Source: Sipunculus nudus
Taxonomy: Eukaryota > Annelida > Sipuncula > Golfingiida > Sipunculidae
DNA: 64,000 nucleotides
Assembly (NCBI GenBank): GCA_026874595.1
Contig: CM049308.1
Location: 40,162,527 to 40,226,526, forward strand
Direction of reading: 5' to 3'
Both the position numbers and the translations under genes were made by a program. Under the pieces are notes generated by a model that worked only from the letters and a program-made list of their open reading frames with translations, searched no databases and had not been told where the DNA came from. Positions 12,634 to 24,600 of this stretch are shown piece after piece. Every line of letters starts with the position of its first letter. Position 1 is the stretch's first letter.

Positions 12634-15600
12634 GTAAGTAGCCAGTACATAGCATCATTTATTGAAGATGATTGTAGTTAAAAAATAGGCATGTAGCATC
12701 CAAATTATAATTTGATGGGACATAATGTTACACTACAGAGAAAAACAGGTAAATACTTAGAATTCACTATGATAAATGAGTGTACTCCTGCCAAGAAGGT
12801 ATTATGTTTTTCCTTTGGTTGGCTTGTTTGCTTGTTTACATAAAAAATGTATAACAAGATTAAGGAAACAAATTTTGATGAAATTCTATGGAGGGTAAGG
12901 TTAACACCGAAAGAACAATCCTTTAAATTTTGGAGTTTATCTGTATCACCATGATATATTTATAATTCAAAGGATTATCTACCATTGTGCAACAGGGCAA
13001 TTCATTTGCCCCAGGTAGAAGCTGCCACATTCATAGGTATTGTTTGGCAACAGACCAGGTGGACCTATGTTACAGATGCATGACATTGTACAACCCAAGA
13101 AAGCCTCTTTGGGGTCCAGTTAGCCATACCATAATACACATCTAGTTTACAGTGATATCACTACTGAAACATGCTACAGTCATATTGCTTTCCAAAGCGC
13201 TATTAAACTTGCCTTTTACCTGTCATCATTGTTCAAAGACCATGGAATATAACAGTATGGACATCTGAGTTTCATTTCATGCTAAACATGGAGCTGTTGA
13301 ATAATCCAGGTTTTAGTGTACATGAGAACCTTTACAAATCCTCAAGATGGTCAGTCATCAGTAGAACTGAATTAATGATGCACCATCCATTTTCCCTGGG
13401 AACCTGCAATTTAATGGCCCATATAAATTTCAATGGGCCCAGCTTTAGTGCAAGGTAATATGGTGTATATATGCACAGCTACTGATGTGGTCAGGTCATG
13501 ACCTTAGTGCTGACTCTCTGGTAATGAGAATAGTATTGTTCTGCAAACTCATATAGTGAAAATCCAGTGTGACAATACAGTACCATCTTCGTTCTACCAA
13601 GTTTGTATAAGCAGAACTTTCATAGACTTTATTTCAGGGAGCCACTCTGACTTCTGTTTAATGAAAAATGAACAAGCCTAGCTGCAAATGTTCAGGCCTT
13701 AATCCAAACTGCCTGTCGAATCAGGCCAAAACTGCCTGTCAAATCCAATGAACAAAATGTAAACAATTCACTGTTCACAGGCTGTCTGAACAAGAACATG
13801 TGCACCAGAAATGGGACAGGCTTGCATGACTTTATTTGATTGGTAAAAAATATGATGCCCACCTGGTAGTGGTGAACATTTTATTGTCCCCCACTGTCGC
13901 TGAAGGCTCTGTTGATTGGGGGGTTGGGGGGACAGAAATGGTGAGCGTCCATCCACCCGTCCATCAGAAAGACTGCCTGTCTGTCACAGATATGATGTTA
14001 ACGCATTAACTCAAAAAGAATTTGAGGCACAGTCACCAAATTTGCAGCAATGATTCACCTTAATAAGGGCTAGGTCATGTTTCAATATGGATGACCTTTA
14101 CACATTTTTCAATGTCACAGAGGCAAAAATGCTAAAATATAAATGCAATAACACAAAAAGAATTTGAGGTAAAGTCGACAAATTTGCAACAGTGATGCAC
14201 CTCATGAAAGGCTAGGTCAGGTTCAAACATGGATGACTGTGACACATTTTTCAAGGTCACTGAGGCGATAATGCTAAAATGATGTTAACACAATAACTGG
14301 AAAAAAGTTCACCAAACTCACAGCATTGAGTGACCTCATGAAGGGCCAGGTTAGGTATAAATATGTCTGATCTTGGTGCAGTTTTCAGGGTCACAGAGGT
14401 TATCTTGGTGGCTGACATTTGCCCATCTCAAATTATCCACAACTTTTTTTCCAGCTACTTCCACAACAGGCAGTTGACATACTAGATCTGTTCCACAGAT
14501 CAACTTTTCCCTTGTCCATTTAGACATAGCACCAGATATGCTCCAGCAGCCGTGTAGAACTTGTGTACGCCAGTCATTTGATACGTTTTAGTTTCATTTT
14601 GCCCAGTGCATTAGTTGTACACTGGAGATTGTTATCATGGAAATTTTTAAATTCATAAGGGAAAACTTTGGGAAACTCCAGAATGTTTTCATGAAATGCT
14701 GAGAGACCTGATACAATTGATTTGATTGATACTTTTGGATATACTGCTTATATGTGTAAACATAGTTATTCACTGTAGTCTTGTGGTATATGGATCATTG
14801 TAGCATTGAGATTACACTTTATATTTAGGTGTTCACGGTGAGACTATTCTGAAAAATTCAGCAAATGCATTAAGAGGAACAAGCAGAAGTTGATAGCAAG
14901 ATAAGCAGCCAGATTCATCTATTGTTACTTAAAGTATAATATATTCAAAAATATAGAAATAATGTGTCTGAGCTGACCACTTGACCTGATCTTGTCTGAC
15001 CATAATGGCTGGGGCCAGTGTTTGTAACAGGGAGTCGATCTATTTTCTCAGAGCAGGATGTAGATGCATACATCATCATCACTCATTATCATGACATGTT
15101 CAATGTTGATTGACCAAGTGAAGAAGGGAATCCTAGATTAGATGAATAATAACGCAGTACTTGCTGTACATGGTTCTCACCACCACCATATATTCTGTTT
15201 TCTTTTTCGCCTATCATAGATGTATGTTTTCTCATCCAACCAGAAAATTTGAAGATGCATAACATTTTCAAGACAAGCTTGAAGATTAAAAGAGAGAACA
15301 CTTAGTAATGCCAAGTTGGTGGCAAATCAGTGTACATAATGCAACTGATATAAGTAATTATTAATTTATGTTAAGAGCTCCAAGTTTGTGAGGACCAATG
15401 AATATTTTAAAATGTCCTTTAACCACTGCAACCCATAACCAACACCATGGATTCCACAATATATGTGTATGGATGTTTAGGAGGGGTGGGGGTGGGGGTA
15501 ATGGCCTTCTTCACAGCTAAATGCCCTGGGTTCCATTCTCGCCAGATTCTCAACAGCTAAATTGCGAGAGTAGGAAGGCTGTGGTATTGTGGTTAAGGTA

Positions 15601-18600
15601 TTGGACTATGGAACAGAAGGTCCCTCTTTTGAACCCAGTTGGTATTGCAATGACAAATGGCAAAATATAAGGAATGCAAGCCTGTGCCATGTGGGAGGGG
15701 GGGGGGGGGTCCTTATTGTGAGATACTTCTAAAATTGTGTATCGTTCATCTATTTATTCAGCCCATATTCTGAGGTTCATTCATGCATAACAGACTGTAC
15801 ATTTGTGAATATTCCTTAACGACGTTCCTGAAAACAGTTTGTGTGCTGGATCCACACCAAAGTCTTATTACTTCTTCATTAGGGCATTCCTGAAATGCCC
15901 TGAAAATTTCATGAGATACTGTTGTGAACAAACACACATACAGGTACACAAACAAGGTTGAATTCATACCCTCCTGGCAGAGGCAAATATTGATAGAACC
16001 CCTCAGAGATTCGCTCTAATGTCCTAATGACAGGTTATGACTTCTGCAGTGTTCTTAGCCCTGTGCATGTAAAACCTGAAATCCAGAAGGCTTAATAATA
16101 ACATATCAACTATCATTCTCATTCTGTCTGTTCCTTCTTCTTCTTTTAATAAACAGGGCCTCCAATAGCCTATAGACGTATCCTATTTAAAAAATGTTAC
16201 AACTTTATATCCATTCAAAATGCTTGAAAGAGCAAAATATCACTCACCTTAACAAGTCAACTGAAAAAAAAAAACAGGACTTAGCAAAAATCCCATCACA
16301 GCTGAAATAAAAATAACTGAACAATAGTGATTAAAAATAAAATTTTTTGTGATGATAGAATAATTCATCGTTGGTATGGAGTGATTTCAGTTTCACTAAG
16401 GCATGGTACGGTGGTTGTGGCAGCATCAAGCTTGATGCAGGAAGTGATATTAGGTGATTTAGGCTTCCATTGTCAGGTTAATGAAGTCGGATGCAGTGAC
16501 TTAATGGTTCTCTGATGCAGTGCACCGGAGTGGGGAGGGTGGATACATTCACTTTGAATTTAGATGATCAGTATTTATTAGATCTTGCATTAACCCATCT
16601 TAGTGGATCTGTGGTTACATTTTATACGACTGAGGGTGAAAGGTCAAGGTCACCCAAGTACTCAAATAGAAACAAAAACTAGACTTGAAATCTGCATTTG
16701 AAGGAATACAACTTACAAGTCTCTGTCATGTGGGGGTGCCTATCATTAGATGCTGTCAAAACTGTTTGCATTAACTTATCTGGCCCATATTACCAGGTTC
16801 ATTCTTGCATAAGTAATTGTTAAAATTCCTTGATGACATTCCTGAATCTGTATTACATGCCAGATCCACATTAAAATCTAATCTGTTATGAATGGTTCAT
16901 TCTGGAAATGCCCTGAAATTGCCCTGAGATTCCATCCATGACTCTTTGAGTTGTGTTGTGAACAAACACAAACAGACACACGAATGAGGATGAATGTATA
17001 CCCTCCTGCCTGAGGCAAAAATAGGGACAGTAGGAGAGTGGCAAAAGTTGATTGTGGCTACAACTGTTGTTTGGAATCAGTCTAATTTCTTGATCAATCA
17101 GCTTTAAAACCTAAATATTGCCTTGGAGTGACAATTTCGGACCAAATATATATGTAAATTGTCTCAACTGATATAGGTTTACGTATTGGTAAATATATCT
17201 AATAATTCAATAGTCTACTTGTGTATATTGTAAACTATGATTGTAAAAGGTATTAATATGTAAGTAAACACAGACTTTTCTATAATCTGCTAAATTATAT
17301 TTTAAGCAAATTTCTTCATTTGAAAAACTTTTTAATAGATCATGGAACTGCATGGTCCATCATCGGATCATTAAATATCAGACTATGATCATGTATTATA
17401 TAATCAATCATTTGCCCATCACTTGCCTCAGCTGTTATCTGCCTCAGTATGTATTCTGGAAAAGGTTTTATTGTAAGAGTCTCTTTCAAATGTTTAAGGA
17501 AAAGGATGACCTTGAGAGACACCTGAAGACATGTAGTGTAGAAAAAATTCACAGTAAGAGTCACTCACATGATAATAAAAAAAAATTGACAGAACCTCTG
17601 AGTCTTTCACAGAAAAAATTGGCAGATGTTTAGTGTGTAAAAAAGAACGGTACAAGTCCTATTTGAATTAGGCAATAAAAAAGAAGAGTTGATGAGAGTT
17701 TAGAATGATGTGGTATAGAAAATATTGAACATTTTGGAAAGTTTGTCTCTCATGAAGGCATGTATTACAGGAAAAATGGTAAGAGTTCTTAAGGTTCTTG
17801 GAGAGCTTAGTTTTCATAGTGATGGGGATCCTATAGCTGATCAGAGTGGATCCTTGGCACCTACCCAAGCTCAAACATGTCTCTTCCTTACGTTTTATTA
17901 CATAAACATAATTGTGAGCTGTTTCTGTATTAATGAGAATTTTCTCTGTTAAAATTTATACGCCAGAGTAAGCCAACCGAAAATTCTCTCTTATTGGGCC
18001 TATTATTGCCTAAACCCGCCTCGTTCCCATGTATCTAGGTCACACATCCGTTTCCTGTAATCACTTTTTTCTTCTGGCGTCCGCCATGATGGACGTGTAA
18101 TCACGCTCTGCGCGATTCGTCCACTGTTTTGGTTTGTACAGTCGTGTTTGCCAACTGAATTGTAAGTAGTGATTCTTTTTCCCTCTTATTGTGCTACTTG
18201 TGGTTAATTAATCCCCACTTGGGATTCTCACCCCACTTGTTTCACCTGCCGGGCCCTGCAGATCCCTGCTACTATTGTCAGACCTGATCGTCTGACAAAT
18301 GGGCCATGTTCCCTGCATGGTCCCATTCCCGGGTTCTAGGGGTTCCCCGTTCACGGAGACTTTATCTGGTCCCGTTGTTCCCACACGGGGGGGGGGGGGG
18401 GGGGGGGGGGGATCCTACCATGGGTGGACGCAACACGTCCGTGTTACATTCCCCATCCATTCCACCCTGTGAAGTTACTTCCCCGGTAGTTCTACCACTA
18501 AATATCTTTACTATCATTTCCCGTCAGCGGAAGTCCTCCCCTGTTCACTCGGCTTCACATTAGGACCCCCGTCCGCTTATTCCAGTTTGTTCCTCGCGCC

Positions 18601-21600
18601 GAGGTTTGACCCAGAAATGTCTCATTAGGTCCGGTTGACGCTCGTCTAAGCGCTCCCTTTTCTCGCTTGGGCAGGCATCACGTCCCAACATTTCATTCTC
18701 AGCACAATCAAGTTCGGGTTCCGTTTTCCGTTTTTGCCAGGTCCTCCTGTCACCCTGCACCCGTTCTACCCTCAGTCTTACACCGATCCGATCTACCGTC
18801 TCGCGTTGGAGGAGGCCATTCCGTCTCTGCTCGACAAGGGGGCGATTCTCGAGGTTCCCCCTTCCACCCGGGGATTTTCCTCTCGTATTTTGCTGGTTCC
18901 GAGACTGCAAGGACGGGGGCTCCCAATAATCGATCTCAAGCGCCTCTATTCAGTCATTAACTCAACGCCCTTTCGCCTGTTCAATATTCATGCGGTTCTC
19001 CACCTTATCAGTTGGAGGGATTGGGCGTTCAAAATATGACCTTACGGATGCTTATTGTCACGTTCCGTTCCATCCTTCATCCCTACCGTTTCTCAGATTC
19101 GACTACCAGTAACGCGTGCATATCTTACGTGCCCTTCCGTTCGGGATCAACGTGGGCCCTGGCTTTTTACGCTGCAGGGGATAGCGAAGTCGTCCACACG
19201 GTCACTCGTTACCTCCGCTCCAAGGGCCTATCTGTGCTCCCTTACCTAGACGATTGGCTTGTCCATGCGGTCGATCACTCTCTCTTACTGGTGCACCGCT
19301 CCCCGGTTCTCGATTACTCAGGAACCTTGGCTTTCTTGTCTATACAGTGCGGTCCCAGTTCCCTCCCACCCCGTCATTACAGTTTCTGGGTGTGACTCTC
19401 GATTTGCGTCACGGACTGCGTCTCAACCGCGCGCATTTGCTCTCAAGCTCAGGGCACAGATTTGTTCCTTTCTTGCGTCTCGCCGTATCACTTCTCGTGC
19501 CGCTGCTTATCTTCAGGGTACTCTCAACTGGGCTGCCGATTTCACTCCTTTCGGTCGGTTATATATCCGTCCAGTTGCGTCTCTCCTGCGCACTCCTGGC
19601 TTTCTCCATCTCCGTTCGGTTTGTCCTGCGGTGCTCCCGTATCACCGTACGTTGCGGACCCTTCGCCCCTGACTGGACCTTTCCTTTCTCCTTCAGGCAG
19701 TTCCTTCTCTCAGGGGATCGATTTTACAGTATTCCCAGTCACGTCTCTCCTTGGTTTGGGTGACCATATGGCCACTCTCCGCGCCTTACACACCATTAGG
19801 ACCGATGAATCATCGGCCACCTTACCTTTCCCTCCGGAATTTATAAGAAGAACCGTCATTCGTTGATCCTCCGTTAAACTGGCACGTTCCGGCCCTCCCT
19901 CACGGACAGTACCGTTACGGGGCTACCATTTGCCCTGTTCGTGCTTTCCGTTACTCTCTTCAGGCTACTCATTTAAAAAAAAAAGGGGGGGGGGGGTCGC
20001 AAGACATTGTTTATTTCAACGAAAGTCACCATTTCAAACAAAGAAATTAGCTCTATCACCATTAGTGCATGACTAAAAGCTACCATTATCTCAGCATATG
20101 AATCATCTTCTTAATCAGCCTAAGACCAGCTTCACGTCAAAGCTCGTGCCATCAAGGCCCTTTCTACATCATTGGGCCATTTATCGGGGATATCCCCAAA
20201 CCAACTGGTCAAGAAGGCTATTGGAAGTTGCCTTCTACACTCACCCGCTTATATCTCAAGGATGTCAAATTACAAGCTTCGGGCCTTTATTCCTTGGGCC
20301 CTGTGATTATGGTGGGTGAGGTCCTACAATTCTCCAGTCAGTCCTCGCCTCCTGCATCTGTTCGGCAACGACGTCTTCGGCTGCTCCATCACGGCTGTGA
20401 TGTTCTCCTCATTCCATCGTTCCAGGTAGGTATCCCCTCCCCAAGGTTTATCTGTTATATTCTCATTAATACAGAAACAGCTCACAATTATGTTTACGTA
20501 ATAAAACACCCCCCTTCCCTCCCTGTGAATGGTGGTTTTGTTAGTAAACTGTTGTGAGCTTTTCTGTATTACAAACAACGCTCCCTCCAAGTCCACTTCA
20601 TTCTGCCATCGAAAAAAGTGATTACAGGAAACAGAAGTGTGACCTAGATACACGGGAATGAGGCGGGTTTGGGCGATAATAGGCCCAATAAGAGAAAATT
20701 TTCCGTTGGCTTACTCTGGCGTATAAACTTTAACAGAGAAAATTCTCATTAATACAGAAAAGCTCACAACAGTTTACTAACAAAACCCCCATTCACAGGG
20801 AGGGAATGGGGGGTTTAGTATCCCTGCTTATGTTCTCTATTGTATACTAGTAAATTAATGTGCAATACCATTTTTTGTGCCTTGGATATTCATATACACA
20901 GGGCTTCAGGGTAAAAGAAATAAAAGATTATATTTTTACATTTCAGGGTATCACAGAATTCAAAAACAGGAATGAGACGTTTTCTCTGCGAGGTAAGTCA
21001 GATTATGTTTTGTCATCTTATATTAATGTGCTTAAAGTTTATACTTCATTGTGCCTTCACAGCTGTGTTTTTCAATTTTGATGACAATGCCACATTCACA
21101 ACAAAGATTATCAGCTTACCTATTTGATGAAAACAGAATATCACAGCAGTTCACAGTGGCACTTTTATGTAAAGTGAATATATATCTGCATATAAATATG
21201 GAGACAAGCATGGAAAAATATGATGTATCAAATAAGACACTGATAATTTTTATCTCAGCTGACTTTCAGTCATGCTGGGCTATAGCGATGGGTCTTTTTC
21301 CGGCGTCCTTCCGTCTGTCCGTCCGGCCGTCCGGCCGGCCGTCCGGCCGTTAGCAGGGCACAAATCATAACCATAGGGGCTAGGGCCATGAACCCTATGC
21401 AGTCTTAGAAGTTCTAAAAAGATCTCCTTGCAAACCTGAAATTAGGTCACTGCGACCTATATTCTCGAAGTTATGGGGTGTCAAGGTCAAGGTCACAGAA
21501 CCAACTTCTTTGAAAAGCCTCAGGATGCATTTTAAGCCAAACCTTTCATCCCAATTCTTTGATCTTTCACATATAGCTCACCTACTAAGTGGGAGAAGAA

Positions 21601-24600
21601 TCCTATAGATGTTGAGGTCACAAGGTTAAAGGTCAGGGTCACAGGATCCACTTCTTTGAAAAGGTTGTGGACACATTTCCAGCTAGACCTTTCATTCCAA
21701 ACCTTTCAGCACTGATATCGCTTCTCTGCCAACAGGGGAAAAGACCTGTTGATTTTGAGGTCAAAGGTCAAGTTCACAGCACCCTTTTCTTGGGTGGAGT
21801 CATTTTCAGCAAATTTTTCAATATATACTTTCCATCTGTCATATATGGCTTACCTATACCAATAGCAGAAGAAGCCTATTGATGTTGAGTTCAAAAGGTC
21901 AAAGGTCAAGGTCACAATATTGTTCTAAATGCTTGTGAACATATTTTAAGTGAAACTGTTCAACCCAAACCTTCAATCTTTCATTTATGCCACATCTATG
22001 CATCACTGAATTTGATTCAAACTTCATATTTATGGGTCTTTTTGCATGAAGAAATAACTAATTGATTTTGAGGTCAGCTGGTCAGGAGGTTAAAGGTTGC
22101 AGGTCTAAGTTATTCACTCATTGGTTGCCAAGTAATTACACCCGGCCAGATGTAAGTGGTTAGTAGTTACCCATCATTTAGAAAGAATCCAATTGATATG
22201 TGGGCAAAAGGCCAAGGTCATAGATCAGGGATGTTCACAATAACTTATTTTGTAGACCATCTCTATTTTTCTTGTTTTCTTGTATATATAACCATATGGC
22301 ACTCACAACTGGTATATCTCACTATGTGCCCATAATTGTCAGTGACACTTGTGATATATGACTCCCTTTTGTATCAGCTCATGGAGTGATAAGGATATAT
22401 CATTAGTGCATAACAAAAACACTGTTGCCGGAATGCTTTGGCCAGGCATTAAGACTATGAGAGTTAAGTGTTAAGTTTAGCTACTGATTTATAAAATGAT
22501 GGGAACATTTTGCAGTTTTATATCATGGAATCATAGCAATAAACTTAGTTTTCTAGATATCTGAATATTATTATACAAATCATCAGATATACCAGCAAGT
22601 GTTTGTTCTGATAATATGTGGGTCTGTACCTGGATTTAGGATGGCTTTATTTTATTACAAGACTCTTAGTGATGCTTTCTGCATTTCTTTTCTTTTAGGT
22701 TTTGCAGTTTACCTACCCTGCTGACCCCATTGAATAGCAAGCTGATAATTACAACAAATTGGACATGCACATTTTACATTTGCATGTTCATAAATCTGAT
22801 ATGAGAGCTCTCCAACCTGATCATGCCTTTTGAATTGTTTTGGACATTCATAACTGTTACATTCTTTGAAGCAATTGCTACAAGTTTAGTGTCTTATTGG
22901 AGGATGTGTGACTTGTCAGAAAACCATTATGTCTGCCAGGTAGCCATTTTGCTAGGACAGTTTCTGTGATTTTTTATGATGTTTGGTCCCTTTTAGAGGA
23001 TGTTTGTTGTTCAATTTCCGACCTGTCAGAAATCCAATATGGCCACCAGGACGCCATCTTTAAATTCCTTTAGAACATATTATCTCAAGAACTATTTAAG
23101 TGAATGCAGTGGGATGTTTATTAATGTAATCTTGCATTGGGTCAAAGATTTCTTAATAAATATGACCATTTATGAAAGCTCAGTACAGTTGGCTTGTATT
23201 GAATAAAAATTAATTTGGAAGCACCCGTTTCACAATAATTCTTGCATGGATTTCCTTGATCTTTTGCTATATTTTGATCTTATATGTGGCCTGTGTGGTA
23301 TTCCTTTTGAGACTGACAGGTATTGAGCAAGCTGTGGGATTAGTTCCTGATAGCTCAACAACCATACATTTTGCCTCAGTCCATCATTAACTATGTTTTA
23401 ACCAGACATATATGATAAGAATTTATGGCAATGTAGAAAGTTTAAACAAAATTGGCATATAGGTTCTGCAATAATTTTACTAGAGGTTGTGAATTGCAGC
23501 CCATGATGTCGCAGGTCGTGCTTGGCAGCTGAGCGTCATGACCCATGGGTCACTTGTTGTATTTGTGTTATTATATGGCTTGTTGTCCTTTCATGGTGCA
23601 GTTGTGTTAACAATCGTATATACATGTCACCATTGGTAGTTACGAGCCAACACCTCATGTAACCATGTAGTATTGGAAAATTTTATGACACATCACCAAG
23701 GTAGTAGTACAAATGGGTGTTCTTAGAATGTCAGGCATTAGGAGAAAGCCTAAAATAATTGTGAGCAAAGTGACAGATTGTCCATGTGGTCTGCTGCTCT
23801 GTTTATTATGATTCCATTATGGTAGACAGAGAGTCACACTGGGAATGGCCCGACAAGGGAAAACTTTTTTTATGCCCCCGCCACAAAGTGGCCGGGGCAT
23901 ATAGTTTTACCCATGTCCGTCATTCCGTCATTCCGTCATTCCGAAATCAAACAGTTGTACTGACTTTTTTTCCCAATGGCTGCAGATATTGGCCTGATTT
24001 TTTGTGTGTGGGCAGATAATGACCAGTTACAGATCGAGTTTGCGTTTCGTCCCGGTTGACCTACTTTTGAGCGTTTTACGGCTCCTAAACTTAGAAAATT
24101 TCATGAAAAATAGAAATTTTCATGACAAATACACATGTACGGACTTTTTTTCGCAATGCCTGCAGATATTGGCCTGATTTTTGGTGCGTGGGCAGATAAT
24201 GACCAGTTACAAATCGAGTTTGCGTTTCGTCTCGGTTGACCTACTTTTGAGCGTTTTACGGCTCCTAAACTTAGAAAATTTCATAAAAAATAGAAATTTT
24301 CATGACAAATACACATGTACGGACTTTTTTTCACAATGCCTGTAGATATTGGCCTAATTTTTGGTGTGTGGACAGATAATGACCAGTTACAGATCGAGTT
24401 CGCGTTTCGTCCTGGTTGACCTACTTTTGACCGTTTTACGGCTTCAAACTTAGAAAAATTCATGAAAATAAAAATTTTCATGACAAATACACATGTACAG
24501 CTGTTTTTAGCCCTCAGCTCATAGGCTGATGGGCTATTGTCATCACCCAAGGTGTCCGTCTGTCCATCTGTCTGTCCCGTGTATGTCCGTCCGTCCGTCC

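Larger units (their letters stand above)
17891..20813 (+). mobile_element. degenerate DIRS-like (tyrosine recombinase) retrotransposon
   Basis: Inverted terminal repeats of about 160 bp lie at 17912-18071 and 20611-20771. An internal complementary region at 20459-20571 is the inverse of both outer extensions (17891-17911 and 20772-20813) placed back to back. This arrangement defines DIRS elements, which replicate via a circular intermediate and insert with a tyrosine recombinase, without target-site duplication. Between the repeats are frameshifted fragments of reverse transcriptase (YLDDWL) and of the recombinase C-terminus. At 2.9 kb it is about half an autonomous DIRS, and no gag-like ORF is recognisable. 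A 25-base G run lies at 18387-18411. Confidence 0.88.
12634..20946. other. PPP1R37 intron 1 (8.3 kb)
   Basis: Contains a GTCC-cored element at 13877-14430, a tRNA-like SINE head at 15575-15660, dispersed repeat S copies at 15675-15985 and 16690-17017, a possible zinc-finger relic at 17461-17634, and a DIRS-like retrotransposon at 17891-20813. The retrotransposon ends only about 130 bp before exon 2. The remainder (12634-13876 and 14431-15574) shows nothing I can name. Confidence 0.7.

Noticed and set aside
15575-15660. tRNA gene candidate
   Set aside because: A- and B-box-like sequences are present, but no acceptor stem or anticodon arm can be drawn; it fits a SINE head better.
18306-18910. 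Open frames around the G run in the DIRS element
   Set aside because: Shadow frames of a degraded GC-rich retroelement; only the frames with RT or recombinase motifs were kept.
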